Positions 1 through 8,420 of a stretch of 42,635 bases of DNA are shown piece by piece; position 1 is the first letter of the stretch, and each line of letters starts with the position of its first letter. A program made the translations under genes and the position numbers. The DNA is from Veillonella seminalis (GTDB taxonomy: Bacteria; Bacillota; Negativicutes; Veillonellales; Veillonellaceae), in assembly GCF_003992065.1 (NCBI RefSeq), contig NZ_RQUZ01000016.1:1-42635 (forward strand), given 5' to 3'. The notes beneath the pieces are model-generated. The model had not been told where the DNA came from, did not search any database, and worked only from the letters and a program-made list of their open reading frames with translations.

Positions 1-90
1 TGGTGTAATGCACTGCCACGCAAAATTCTAAATTACCGGACACCACAAGAAGTATTCATTGAAGAAGTTAATAAGTTACTGGGTTTTTAA
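1..90 (+). mobile_element. IS30-family transposase, C-terminal end only
   Basis: Reading frame 1 is open from the window edge to a TAA at 88-90. It encodes about 29 residues containing NALPRKILNYRTPQEVF, which matches the conserved C-terminus of IS30-family DDE transposases (NxRPRKxLxYxTPxEVF type). Only the tail is visible because the window starts inside the gene. The AT-rich sequence at about 92-118 just after the stop would be where the right inverted repeat lies, but without the left end it cannot be confirmed. Confidence 0.75.
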
Positions 91-205
91 AAGTGTTCAA
101 TTTCATATTGCAATTTACTAAAAAATAAAAAAATTTAAAATAGGTTGGAACAGGTTAAAATTAGTTTGGGATATATAAACTATGTAAAGAACTTCGTGTT
201 GAGAA

Positions 206-235
206 TTGATTTTTTTACATAGTCTGGTGTATAAT
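206..235 (+). promoter_or_regulatory. Candidate sigma-70 promoter for tRNA-Arg
   Basis: TTGATT at 206-211 and TATAAT at 230-235 are separated by 18 bases. They lie about 50 bases upstream of the tRNA, which leaves a short 5' leader. Inferred from consensus only. Confidence 0.45.
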
Positions 236-286
236 AGTATACAGTGATTTTTAGAGAGATTCTACTTATCGCTCAGAATTAAATTT

Positions 287-363
<77 letters not shown>

Positions 364-374
364 TGAAGAATGCA

Positions 375-412
375 GTAGCCACAAGGGTTTATAGCCCTTG
401 TGGTTACTTTTT
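375..412 (+). terminator. Rho-independent terminator of tRNA-Arg
   Basis: Perfect stem GTAGCCACAAGGG / CCCTTGTGGTTAC with a 7-base loop, followed by a T run, 12 bases after the tRNA. Confidence 0.9.
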
Positions 413-529
413 ATTACTTGATTTTTGTTTGTTAATATACTTGCGCTAGTAGCTTTTTGCACTAAAAATATACTGGCGGATATATTTGCAAAAGATTGTT
501 CGTCATAACTGCAGATTGAATAAAAATGA

Positions 530-569
530 CCTCCTTAAAGTTAGAATTAAAATCTAACCTTAAGGAGGC
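530..569. terminator. Bidirectional-type terminator downstream of the secreted protein gene
   Basis: CCTCCTTAA(A)GTTAGA pairs with TCTAACCTTAAGGAGG around a short A/T loop. Read on the minus strand it follows the gene at 637-993 and runs into a T-rich tail. Apart from this and the tRNA terminator, 413-636 shows nothing else recognisable. Confidence 0.7.
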
Positions 570-636
570 CTTGTTTGTTATTAAGTTAAGTTTTTTATAT
601 TATGAATGATTATTGGACTATGTCAGTAATCGCTCA

Positions 637-993
637 TTAATAGGCTAATGATGGTTGGTGTGAAGAGACATAGATTAGGAGTGCGTTGAATAAAGCTCTG
701 GTCTGAGCATTAAGTTCATTGACAGAAATAGGATTTCCGTTAACATAAAATACGTCGTGGGGACCGAAAAATGATGCAATGCCTCCAGAATAGCGCTCTG
801 ATTCACCGGTAGAAGTATCAACTAATGCAAAAGAGAATACGTAATTATTGCTTTGCATAATAAATTGGTCGTCAATGTAGATTTGGATATTTGCATTTTC
901 CTGATTTTTGACTGTGCCTACATATACGTCTTTAGCAGATGCTATCCCGACAGTTGCTAATAATAAGAATGCTAATACGATTAATTTTTTCAT
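637..993 (-). CDS. Small secreted protein, unknown function
   Basis: 118 aa. The start at 993 (MKKLIVLAFLLL...) is chosen because it follows an AAGGGGTG ribosome-binding site and opens a clean Sec signal peptide: Lys-Lys, a hydrophobic core, then a cleavage site after ASA near residue 20. The longer open frame adds 16 residues with no SD. The mature part starts DVYVGTVKNQENANIQIYIDD and looks like a small beta-rich periplasmic or secreted domain. No catalytic motif or cysteine pair is visible. Its mature N-terminus (DVYVG...) resembles that of the secreted protein at 35530-35919 (DVWVA...), so both may belong to one family. The product would be exported to the periplasm or outside. Function not recognised. 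Confidence 0.75.
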   Translation of the reverse strand: MKKLIVLAFLLLATVGIASAKDVYVGTVKNQENANIQIYIDDQFIMQSNNYVFSFALVDTSTGESERYSGGIASFFGPHDVFYVNGNPISVNELNAQTRALFNALLIYVSSHQPSLAY

Positions 994-1157
994 TTGGATA
1001 CACCCCTTTGTTAATGTAAGATGACTTAATATTAAAATCAAGGTATGAGTAGCGTGTTGCCTTACCCTGAAAATAATAATCTATAACTTATGTTAACTGA
1101 AAAGGACATAATAACACTCCTAATTAAAAAATAGATTTATTCTATTTTTATGGTTGA

Positions 1158-1952
1158 TTAGTACCAAGAGAATATAATCCATATTGAATGGAAGAAGGCT
1201 TTTATGAAATAACCTATTGTCATGATAAAGTTATTGTTGAAGAAATCTAGAAAACCACTAACGGAAAATAGTAAATTGGCAGCTGTTTGAAATGGGTGAA
1301 ATGTTAGACCGATAATAAATCCTACAGGAATCATTATGACGGATAATACAATCCTAATTGCGGTTTCTTTTACCATCCAGATTGCCATTTGGCTAATAGT
1401 TTCTCCGTCGTATTCCTGTTTGTTACCATTGCCGATACAGGTTCCTCGTTGGAACATTTCAGCCGAGAAATGTATTAATTTTGCAGGGATGGAAACTAAG
1501 TATGATACATTGTAAAGTGTATTGGATATACCGTCAAAATGCATGGCGGTCATCATATTTGATTTTTCGGTGTTGTAATCATATAAGTAAAATGCATAGG
1601 TGATATGGCGAGACGCGGCAATAATTGCGGCATTCTTTTTTGAATACATGGAAATATCACCATCGTCAGTAAGTAGGTAATTATCTCCCAGTATTCTGGA
1701 AATCCAAGAGGTATTTTCTTTAACATCTTTCCAATCATTATCATACCCTTTCGATACATGGATCCATCGATGTTCGAATTCTTTAAGTTTGAAGGTGTAA
1801 GGATCGCCTAGAGATTGGAAATATTGTCTGGGATAAATGTGTTGATATTCATACTCGGATTTACCGTAGGCCATGACTAGAGATGATCCAAATGTGAAAA
1901 TAATTAAAAATAATAACAGGATACGTTGGAAAATTGATGCATATTTTTTCAT
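1158..1952 (-). CDS. Exported membrane protein, unknown function
   Basis: 264 aa. The start ATG at 1952 follows GAGGAG. Residues 1-29 form a signal sequence (MKKYASIFQRILLLFLIIFTF...VMA). A hydrophilic Tyr- and Asp-rich stretch follows. The last third (about residues 195-264) is strongly hydrophobic, with two or three candidate membrane helices (AIRIVLSVIMIPVGFIIGL, FIMTIGYFIKAFF, SIWIIFSWY). One Cys (FQRGTCIGNG) is visible and no known enzymatic motif. The gene is co-oriented with the secreted protein gene after it but about 165 bases away, so it probably has its own promoter. I do not recognise the family. Confidence 0.7.
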   Translation of the reverse strand: MKKYASIFQRILLLFLIIFTFGSSLVMAYGKSEYEYQHIYPRQYFQSLGDPYTFKLKEFEHRWIHVSKGYDNDWKDVKENTSWISRILGDNYLLTDDGDISMYSKKNAAIIAASRHITYAFYLYDYNTEKSNMMTAMHFDGISNTLYNVSYLVSIPAKLIHFSAEMFQRGTCIGNGNKQEYDGETISQMAIWMVKETAIRIVLSVIMIPVGFIIGLTFHPFQTAANLLFSVSGFLDFFNNNFIMTIGYFIKAFFHSIWIIFSWY

Positions 1953-2354
1953 TATAACTCCTCTGACTAAGAATTAAATTGTGCGCCTTGTTTTCAGTCT
2001 GCTGCAACAAAGGCTGTTTAAGGTAATCAGTTTAATTTTTGGCTCTTTATATAATTGCTTACTCATATCCTCCCTTTAAATTATTTTTCAATTCATTGTC
2101 ACATAGAAAATTGAAAAAAGCGAAAAATAAAAATTAAATGAATTTTGAAAAAAGATTTTGGGCGTTTTTGCAAGTAAGTACGAAAAATTATATATCAGAG
2201 TGTAAAAAAAATGGAGAAAAAGTTGTAATTTAACTGTATTTTTTATAATATAGTAATAAAAGTTGACTTTATTTGATTGGTGAATATAAAATGAAAGAAT
2301 AACAGGTTGGATATAGGTGCAGATTCTATGCTTTATCAAGAAAGGGAAACTACT
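1953..2354. other. AT-rich divergent intergenic region
   Basis: About 400 bases of very AT-rich DNA between the minus-strand membrane protein gene and the plus-strand small membrane protein gene. A candidate promoter for the latter is TTGACT (2263-2268), a 16-base spacer and TATAAA (2285-2290). A minus-strand open frame of 90 codons here (2088-2360) is Phe/Tyr/Ile-rich low-complexity sequence with no SD and is treated as noise. Nothing else recognised. Confidence 0.5.
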
Positions 2355-2513
2355 ATGCAATTCATTATAGTCATGATATTGTTTTTTATTACGGCGACAA
2401 TTTTTAAGGCATGGTCCATTCCTCTTTGGATAGCAATTGGTATTTTTAAAGGAATCAATGAATATATATTGGAACCCAGAAGACGAAGAAAAATACAGGG
2501 CAAAGATAAATAG
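2355..2513 (+). CDS. Small single-helix membrane protein
   Basis: 52 aa from ATG 2355. The upstream SD-like GAAAGGGAAA is weak, and in-frame starts at 2307 and 2328 are possible. The sequence is a hydrophobic stretch (FIIVMILFFITATIF...IPLWIAIGIF) followed by a basic tail (EPRRRRKIQGKDK), so one or two membrane helices with a positively charged cytoplasmic end. A consensus-like promoter lies about 65 bases upstream and a strong terminator follows at 2568, which supports a real small transcript. No family recognised. It could be a small regulatory membrane protein. Confidence 0.5.
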   Translation: MQFIIVMILFFITATIFKAWSIPLWIAIGIFKGINEYILEPRRRRKIQGKDK

Positions 2514-2567
2514 CGTGGAGTTATTGCTTTGTCGGATAGTAGTATCTTATTAGTGTGATAATAAATA

Positions 2568-2597
2568 AAAAAGCCTCCCTTAGGGGAGGCTTTTTTA
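2568..2597. terminator. Bidirectional terminator
   Basis: AAGCCTCCCTTAGGGGAGGCTTTTTT forms an 8-9 bp GC-rich stem with A and T runs on either side. It serves the small plus-strand gene and the convergent minus-strand gene ending at 2600. Confidence 0.88.
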
Positions 2598-2599
2598 TA

Positions 2600-3220
2600 T
2601 TAACGAAGGAATACGGCGGCAAAAAGTCCGTCTTGAATTTCGAGCAAATTAAAGGCGACTTTGTCGTTGCGGTGGATGCCGGTCATATTTTGCGGTTCGT
2701 TTAAGAGCGTACCGATGAATCGCGGTGCGTGGCAATCTTCACAGCGAACCCAACAATATTCAGGCTCTTTTTCTTGATCGTAGAAAATCACGGCTGCATC
2801 ATCCGGATAGTCGGCATGGCGATAAGGATCTAATTCCTTAATTCGACGACATAATTCCACACCTTTATCGGCTCTGTAGTTAGTATTTATAAAGTCGATT
2901 TTTTTATCATAATCAGTTGGTACCAATTGGTTATGATAAATGATATTTTCTTCGCTGATAGATTCGGAACGCAGTTTGATGGAAATGTCATCGATTCCCG
3001 GAAATAGGGTAGTCGTTTCATTTTCGTGAATAGCTGCACTTAATACTTCAAATGTGAGTCCCGCATCGTGGTCGATATAACCGTAAAGAAGAAGTGCGTT
3101 GGCCTCTTTGTAATGGGGTAATTCGGTAAAAAATACCGGCGTTTCAGTATTATGTTTGTCTATGGGTAACACGATAAATTGGTGATATAAATCGCGGAAT
3201 GAGTGTTCGTACAATTTCAT
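2600..3220 (-). CDS. Hypothetical cytosolic protein (C-terminus DUF2314/DUF2185-like)
   Basis: 206 aa. ATG at 3220 follows a perfect AGGAGG. There is no signal peptide or membrane helix, so it is probably cytosolic and monocistronic, with a strong terminator right after the stop. Residues about 150-206 (EPEYCWVRCEDCHAPRF, GTLLNEPQNMTGIHRND, then a Val-Ala-Phe strand) recall the W-x-GTLLNxP-G-x-D pattern of DUF2314/DUF2185-type domains, some of which are annotated as immunity-like proteins. That resemblance is from memory and needs a profile search. Three Cys lie within about 10 residues (CWVRCEDC), which might bind metal. No catalytic motif seen. Function unknown. Confidence 0.6.
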   Translation of the reverse strand: MKLYEHSFRDLYHQFIVLPIDKHNTETPVFFTELPHYKEANALLLYGYIDHDAGLTFEVLSAAIHENETTTLFPGIDDISIKLRSESISEENIIYHNQLVPTDYDKKIDFINTNYRADKGVELCRRIKELDPYRHADYPDDAAVIFYDQEKEPEYCWVRCEDCHAPRFIGTLLNEPQNMTGIHRNDKVAFNLLEIQDGLFAAVFLR

Positions 3221-3301
3221 AGTGTTTACCTCCTGTTTGTCAGTATTTATGAAACTGTTAAAAAAGTATGCTGGGAAATAAGTTGTTATAAAGTCGAACG
3301 G

Positions 3302-5095
3302 CTACTGCAAGGCATCCTCAATCAGCCTGTCTTTATCTCGTTCAAGGGCTTTTAAACTTTCGTAAATTCGTTGTTCTTTTGCCAACAGTTCCTGATATTT
3401 TTTGGATAATTCGTTTTGGATAGAACGTTTTACGAGCGGAATTTTTAAATTTTTTAAGTCACTGATACTCAGCGTGGTCGTAGAACTGCCGCGAGAAAGC
3501 TGTTCGAGTTGTTTTTGAGCCATTTTTGAATTTAAATACATAAATAAAAACAGCGGATTGATAGCCTTTTTATCGACTTGTAAGTAGTAGGTGTTACCGT
3601 TTGAAAAAATCATATTGTTTTGGGTGTCCGTAATATAGCCTGCTTTGAACGGAAGCAGTTTACTCATAATAATATTATTGTCGCTAATAGCTTTTTTAGG
3701 TGAAATTTCGTCAGTCTCTGCTAATGAAGTTACACCCGATAAGTCAATAATGCTGTTGTTCAAATTTTTAGGTGTAATATATTTAACGGAATTATTATCG
3801 GCCACCAAAGTATCTAATTCTTGTGCTTTTAAGAGAACGCCGCGATTAATTTGGCAAACTTCTTCCAGCAAGATATAGCCGCTTGAGTCAGAGGGGAAAT
3901 CTTCCTGTATATATCGTGAGGGGGCCAGATTATAATTGGAGGCTGCCAGCTCATCGTTATGTACGACCTTTATACGACCTTTTTGACTCTTGTGGCTGTG
4001 ATTGGATTCTGTGAATTCCGGTTTTGTTATTAAGGCAACAATCGCCTTGATATCTTTGTCTGATAGACTGAATTTACGGCGCCCTTTAGTTTTGATTTCA
4101 GATGCATCAATAAAGCGTACAGTTTTATTGTTTTTTGAAAAAATCCAAAGTGTCGTAGGGATTGATGTACCGGGTATTAAGTTCTCGGGTAATTGAACAA
4201 CGCATTCTACATAGCCGAATTTTATTAACCGTTTTCGGATATCACTGTACGTTTCTGTTGAGGCTGCTCCGTTGGTAGTAATAGCATATAATCTTTGGCT
4301 ACTGATTAGAGACGCTAAGGCCGTAATGATGTAAGGCCATTCACTTTTGAAGGTGGCAGGGCTCATTAATTCTTTGAAGACGTTAAGTTGGGCCGGAACT
4401 AAGATCCACTCATCGGCTGTAAAGTCGGCAGCGTTTTTCCCGGGGAGCGGCTTAATAATTGCTGTATTTTTGAATCCGAGGTGATCCGCAACAAAATGAT
4501 TAGAATAAACTTTTCTGTGAAACATATTGTCAAAGTCTAATTTTATATTCGTTGTGTCAGGCAATAGGGATAATCTTAGCTTGGTAACCAGATAGCAAGG
4601 CAGGTTATTTTCTATGCCTCTGAGTTTTCTTGCATTCCCGTAGAGCGCTGCATATAGCAGAGTCTGTCCGTAACCGAATCCCCAATCAAATACGGATTCA
4701 TCTTCGTTAGGGAGTAAGGCTAATAGTTTATTAATGCTGGATCCGCTGTTGAAGTCGGGGCCTTTTTTAGTATCCGGATCGGCGAATAGTATATAGGTCA
4801 ATAATTGTGGTGCCGTACATGTTTCCAACTCGAGAGTAAGTTTTGAGGGAATTTCCTCGATTGACTCGATGAATTCTGTTACCAAAGGATTCCTTATTTG
4901 TCGGATTAAATAATCTTGAGCCTCGGCAAAACTAAATGTGTTTGCTCTTTGGATTAAATATAAAGTGGTTAACAGGATAGTGTCTTGGAATTCAGAAATT
5001 GCTGAAGCCTTATATATTTTTTGAATTTTAGTGATGGATTCGACGGTTACTTCCGGCTGTTGATATTTTAATTCTGCAACAATCTTGTTAATCAT
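3302..5095 (-). CDS. HsdM/HsdS-like fused protein, degenerate N6-adenine methyltransferase
   Basis: 597 aa. ATG 5095 follows AAGGAGGT. The middle has the Rossmann layout of type I N6-adenine methyltransferases: an SAM-motif-I-like VFDWGFGYG (about residues 135-143) and LPENLIPGTSIPTTLWIF (302-319), which matches the HsdM LPxxLFxGTGIPxxI motif. The catalytic motif IV (NPPF/Y), expected near residue 215, is replaced by IIKPLPGKN. The last about 190 residues resemble an HsdS half: a target-recognition domain beginning LEEVCQINRG, SISDLKNLKIPL near 540, then a coiled coil ending in SLKALERDKDRLIEDALQ. No HsdR, second HsdS or nuclease gene adjoins it. It may bind DNA and SAM without methylating, be decayed, or act in defence or regulation. 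Domain assignment fairly sure; activity unknown. Confidence 0.7.
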   Translation of the reverse strand: MINKIVAELKYQQPEVTVESITKIQKIYKASAISEFQDTILLTTLYLIQRANTFSFAEAQDYLIRQIRNPLVTEFIESIEEIPSKLTLELETCTAPQLLTYILFADPDTKKGPDFNSGSSINKLLALLPNEDESVFDWGFGYGQTLLYAALYGNARKLRGIENNLPCYLVTKLRLSLLPDTTNIKLDFDNMFHRKVYSNHFVADHLGFKNTAIIKPLPGKNAADFTADEWILVPAQLNVFKELMSPATFKSEWPYIITALASLISSQRLYAITTNGAASTETYSDIRKRLIKFGYVECVVQLPENLIPGTSIPTTLWIFSKNNKTVRFIDASEIKTKGRRKFSLSDKDIKAIVALITKPEFTESNHSHKSQKGRIKVVHNDELAASNYNLAPSRYIQEDFPSDSSGYILLEEVCQINRGVLLKAQELDTLVADNNSVKYITPKNLNNSIIDLSGVTSLAETDEISPKKAISDNNIIMSKLLPFKAGYITDTQNNMIFSNGNTYYLQVDKKAINPLFLFMYLNSKMAQKQLEQLSRGSSTTTLSISDLKNLKIPLVKRSIQNELSKKYQELLAKEQRIYESLKALERDKDRLIEDALQ

Positions 5096-5530
5096 AAGAT
5101 ACCTCCTTGTGTTGTTAATTTAATTGTAGCTATTTTATATAGTAATGTCAAAAGGTTTTTAAAAACCAAAAAACAAAAATATTATGAAATATTAGTTAAA
5201 TAGCCAGTTATTTTTATGCAGATTGATGATATGAGTTTATCAGCATCCGTTAGAAAGGGTGCTTTTTGTTTTGCAAAAAAAGAGCCGTTTAAAGATGATG
5301 AAATAAAAAATATTTTTCAAATGACATAAATTTTGGTCGTGAAATAGATCATTTACTTAAATAAGTCTTTTTAGAGTGCACTGTATTGACGGAATTGTCC
5401 GTGAAATATGAAGTTTTTAAAATTAAATATGAAGATTTATCGATATAGATTTTACTTAACTTTTTTTAATTAAATATCATCTTTAAAAGTGATAAATGAG
5501 GAGCTTAATAATGTTAAAAATCAAAGTTAG

Positions 5531-5547
5531 TCATGAGTGTTTCATTT
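5531..5547. promoter_or_regulatory. Conserved TAA-upstream element, copy 1
   Basis: TCATGAGTGTTTCATTT lies 307 bases before the TAA1 start. A 16/17 match (8575-8591) lies 312 bases before the TAA2 start, although most of the intervening leader sequence has diverged. The function is inferred to be regulatory. Confidence 0.5.
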
Positions 5548-5721
5548 GAATTATTTATATTTGTAAAAGTAAATGTATAGATATGTTGCTTATTTAATTA
5601 TAAGTGTAGTGATAACATCTGATTTAAAAATGTCTGTATAATGCTATTTTATTGATTTTTTAGGTGGAAAATAAATTCTTTGTGATATCTTCTTGTAGTT
5701 TTTAAAATTACTAATTTAATA

Positions 5722-5802
5722 AAAAAGACAAGATTCAGAATATAAATATATAAAATGAGTGAAATTATATTGAAGGTAAAAATAATCTGAATTTGTCTTT
5801 TT
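5722..5802 (+). promoter_or_regulatory. Leader inverted repeat with T tract before TAA1 (possible attenuator)
   Basis: AAAAAGACAAGATTCAGA (5722-5739) pairs with TCTGAATTTGTCTTTTT (5786-5802) with a single bulged G. The loop is 46 bases and the right arm ends in five T. The arm ends 35 bases before the TAA1 ATG, so in a transcript from upstream it could act as a terminator-like leader hairpin or an RNA-stability element. Confidence 0.45.
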
Positions 5803-5837
5803 ATTATAAAATTAATTCGATGAGAGATGTGTTTTGT

Positions 5838-6980
5838 ATGAACAGAATTTTTAAGGTCGCGTGGAGCAAGACAAAAGGCTACTATGTGGTGGCATCGGAA
5901 TTGGCGAAGAATCATCAAGGGGGATCTTGTCGCATTAAACGACTTTCGGCGGCAATAATGGCGGTGTTGGTTTTGACACCACAAATGACAGCCTTAGCCA
6001 CAACAATTTCGGTAAATGATGAGACATGGTTTGCCGGATCGGCAGGATCGGGTGTTTTGACGATTGAAGCAGGGAGTGGTATTAGCTTAACCGTGAGTGA
6101 TGCGACGGGAACGAGTACGTCGAAGAGCATGACTTTGACGATTAGTCTTGATGACGATACTTTAGAGGCTGTTAGTACGGCGGTGAGTAGTGTAAGTTCG
6201 GCATCGACTAGTGCCTCCAGTGCTGAGTCCAGTGCAACGGAAGCGTCGACAAGCGCATCTTCTGCTGAATCGAGTGCAACGGAAGCATCTACAAGTGCTG
6301 ACAGTGCGTCCTCTAGTGCAACGGCCGCTGACAGTAGTGCAACGGAAGCATCCATAAGTGCATCCAGTGCAGCCTCCAGTGCAACTGCCGCTAACTCAGT
6401 TGCGATTGGTGCCGGCTCTGTAGCGGATGAAGAAAATACGGTATCCGTTGGTTCGCCGGGGAATGAACGTAAGATTACCAATGTGGCCGCCGGTGAAGTA
6501 TCCGCCACATCCACAGACGCAGTTAACGGCAGTCAATTGTATAGCGTAGCTTCCAGTGTTTCGAATTTGAGTAATCGGGTTAATAAAGTTGGTGCTAATG
6601 CCGCCGCTTTGGCTGCTTTGCATCCGCTTGATTTTGACCCAACCGATAAAGTAAGCTTTGCGGTTGGTTATGGTAACTATCGTGGTGAAAACGCTATGGC
6701 CTTAGGTGCTTTCTATCGTCCTAACGATAATACAATGTTTAGTATTGGCGGCACCATGGGGAATGGTGAAAATATGATCAACGTTGGTGCTTCCTTCAAG
6801 TTTGGCTCCAGCACAATTGATAGTGTTAAGAAGGCACAATACCAGAATGCGCCTATGAGCACCATGAATGCCCTTGAAGATCAAGTTCAGTCGCAACAGA
6901 AAACTATAAGTACAGAAGCAAGTCAGATTGAAGAATTGCAGGCCCAGGTAAGAGCCTTGATGGAAAAAGCGGGCATTTAA
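5838..6980 (+). CDS. Trimeric autotransporter adhesin with Ser/Ala-rich heptad stalk (TAA1)
   Basis: 380 aa from ATG 5838. This start opens the ESPR motif (MNRIFKVAWSKTKGYYVVASELAK); upstream in-frame starts lack it. Layout: ESPR and signal peptide 1-54; a short N-terminal domain 55-117; a Ser/Ala/Thr heptad stalk about 119-187; a YadA head repeat (NSVAIGAGSVADEEN) near 186-200; a neck (RKITNVAAGEVSATSTDAVNGSQ) 211-233; a coiled coil; and a YadA-anchor barrel about 249-323 (four strands per monomer). The tail 324-380 is predicted coiled coil (MNALEDQV...IEELQAQVRALMEKAGI), placed in the periplasm after the barrel. As in other TAAs, three chains would form one outer-membrane pore and surface fibre. 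A DUF2827 gene follows 146 bases later. The head is tiny, so the Ser-rich stalk makes up most of the exposed part, a likely glycosylation target. Confidence 0.88.
   Translation: MNRIFKVAWSKTKGYYVVASELAKNHQGGSCRIKRLSAAIMAVLVLTPQMTALATTISVNDETWFAGSAGSGVLTIEAGSGISLTVSDATGTSTSKSMTLTISLDDDTLEAVSTAVSSVSSASTSASSAESSATEASTSASSAESSATEASTSADSASSSATAADSSATEASISASSAASSATAANSVAIGAGSVADEENTVSVGSPGNERKITNVAAGEVSATSTDAVNGSQLYSVASSVSNLSNRVNKVGANAAALAALHPLDFDPTDKVSFAVGYGNYRGENAMALGAFYRPNDNTMFSIGGTMGNGENMINVGASFKFGSSTIDSVKKAQYQNAPMSTMNALEDQVQSQQKTISTEASQIEELQAQVRALMEKAGI
6192..6398 (+). repeat. Ser/Ala heptad (21-bp) repeats in the TAA1 stalk
   Basis: Residues 119-187 parse as 7-residue units such as SSATEAS / TSASSAE / TSADSAS, with Ala at regular positions and Ser/Thr elsewhere. 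At DNA level this is a degenerate 21-bp minisatellite. The periodicity suits an alpha-helical trimeric coiled coil with an Ala core and a hydroxyl-rich surface. Confidence 0.75.
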
Positions 6981-7126
6981 TAGTATTAGATGTAAAACTT
7001 GGTAAAAATGTGATGAAGTTTTGAGTTGGTAGGATTCCGGTCATAATAGGTTCAGATAGGTTGATATATAATAAATCCATGTATCGACCTATCGATATTG
7101 AGGAATAATAAGAGAAGGATAAGAGT

Positions 7127-8296
7127 ATGGCGATAAGCGGCATGGAAAGTTTAAAAAAATCAGGTAACACAGGAATTCGCATCGGGATAACATTCTTTTG
7201 GGGACGTACCTATAAGAATATTTGGTCTAATGGTGCCGGTCAAAATATGTATTTTTTAAAAGAAGTGCTATCACAAATAGACGGAGTCGATGATGTATAT
7301 TTTGTGTTCTGGGGGAATGATTTAAAAACGTTGCCGAAGGCACTCGAAACGGAGGCCATGGGTGTTGATATTTATTCGTACGAAGAGGTAGTAAAAACCA
7401 CGGATGTTTTGATAGAAGGTACTCGTACCTTGGAGCCGAAATATGAAAAAGAATTCCGGAAATACGGGGCGAAAATTGTAACATATCGTATGGGGAATGA
7501 TTTTATCTGGGATATGGAGAAGTTTATTGCTAAACAAGATGGCGGTCGTGCGTTTAATGGTACAACTTATGATCAGGCGTGGCTCATTCCCCAAGTATAT
7601 AAGACGAACAAAGACTACGTGGAAATTATGACCGGTACTGAGGCGTATGAAGTCCCGCACATTTGGAATCCATTTTTCTTTGATCGTCAGGTAGCTAAGC
7701 TGCAAGCCGGCCTTTCGTTTGGCTATAAGCCGGATACGACCAAACGGGGACGACGGATTTCTGTATTCGAACTGAATGCATCTGTCGTTAAGAATTGCTA
7801 TACACCGGTGTTAATTTCGGAAGCAGCCTATAAACAAAATCCGGAAGCCATTGCCCACGTCTATTTATGTAATACCTATGATGTAAAAGATTTGAAGGCG
7901 TTTCATAATTTTATCGGTTACACTACGCTTGTTAAAAATAAGATTATGAGTGTTGAAAAACGCCATTTAATGCCATACTTTTTGTCTCGTTATATTGATA
8001 TCGTTTTATCCTATCAATGGGAGTTGGGGCTTAACTATGCCTATTACGAAGCGCTATACGGCAATTATCCGTTGGTGCATAACTCGCCGTTTTTGCGTGA
8101 TGCCGGCGTTGGGTTTTACTATCCCGAATTTGATGCTAAAAAAGGCGCAGCAGTGTTGTTAGATGTAATTAATACCTATGATGCTCAAATTGAACTTCAT
8201 AAAAAGAACAATACCGCTTTTTTAGAAACTCTATCGCCATATAATTCCAAGGTGGTTAAAGTACACAAAGATTTGTTGGAGCAATTGTTAAAATGA
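7127..8296 (+). CDS. DUF2827-family protein, predicted glycosyltransferase, copy 1
   Basis: 389 aa. ATG 7127 follows GAGAAGGATAAGAG; a second in-frame ATG lies at 7142. No signal peptide, so cytosolic. Features I associate with DUF2827: an N-terminal Rossmann strand RIGITFFWG and IWSNGAGQNMYFL (residues about 21-43); YRMGNDFIWDMEKF in the middle; then SVFELNASVVKNCYTPVLISEA and a C-terminal donor-site-like segment QWELGLNYAYYEALYG followed by NYPLVHNSP, as in GT-B glycosyltransferases where an E-x7-E-like signature contacts the nucleotide-sugar. The family is formally uncharacterised; glycosyltransferase activity is inference. It sits 146 bases after TAA1 with a terminator following, so co-transcription is likely. 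The obvious acceptor is the Ser-rich TAA1 stalk before export. Confidence 0.8.
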   Translation: MAISGMESLKKSGNTGIRIGITFFWGRTYKNIWSNGAGQNMYFLKEVLSQIDGVDDVYFVFWGNDLKTLPKALETEAMGVDIYSYEEVVKTTDVLIEGTRTLEPKYEKEFRKYGAKIVTYRMGNDFIWDMEKFIAKQDGGRAFNGTTYDQAWLIPQVYKTNKDYVEIMTGTEAYEVPHIWNPFFFDRQVAKLQAGLSFGYKPDTTKRGRRISVFELNASVVKNCYTPVLISEAAYKQNPEAIAHVYLCNTYDVKDLKAFHNFIGYTTLVKNKIMSVEKRHLMPYFLSRYIDIVLSYQWELGLNYAYYEALYGNYPLVHNSPFLRDAGVGFYYPEFDAKKGAAVLLDVINTYDAQIELHKKNNTAFLETLSPYNSKVVKVHKDLLEQLLK

Positions 8297-8385
8297 TTGG
8301 GGCCAAATGATAGAGCGTAGGCAAAACTATGAGTACGTCATATGGTAAAAATAGAATTAAAATTCAAATAAAGTGAAAAAGATAG

Positions 8386-8420
8386 AAAGAGGACTCTTCG
8401 ATTAAGGAAAGTCCTCTTTT
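8386..8420 (+). terminator. Terminator after the TAA1-DUF2827 pair
   Basis: AAAGAGGACT...AGTCCTCTTTT gives a 9-10 bp stem with a 14-base loop and a T run, about 90 bases after the DUF2827 stop. Confidence 0.75.

Larger units (their letters stand above)
5096..5837. other. Long AT-rich leader region upstream of TAA1
   Basis: 742 bases without a convincing gene. Visible elements: an orphan terminator-like hairpin (AGCATCC...GGGTGCT plus T5) at 5242-5267 with no gene feeding it; the TAA-upstream element at 5531-5547; and a large inverted repeat at 5722-5802 directly before the TAA1 start. The orphan terminator suggests a lost plus-strand gene. Confidence 0.5.

Noticed and set aside
2088-2360. 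90-codon minus-strand frame in AT-rich intergenic DNA
   Set aside because: Phe/Tyr/Ile composition as expected from AT-rich noise, no SD, and it overlaps the promoter and start of the small plus-strand gene.
5915-6514. 199-codon minus-strand frame opposite TAA1
   Set aside because: Ala/Val/Leu low-complexity mirror of the Ser-rich heptads; no start signal or recognisable fold.
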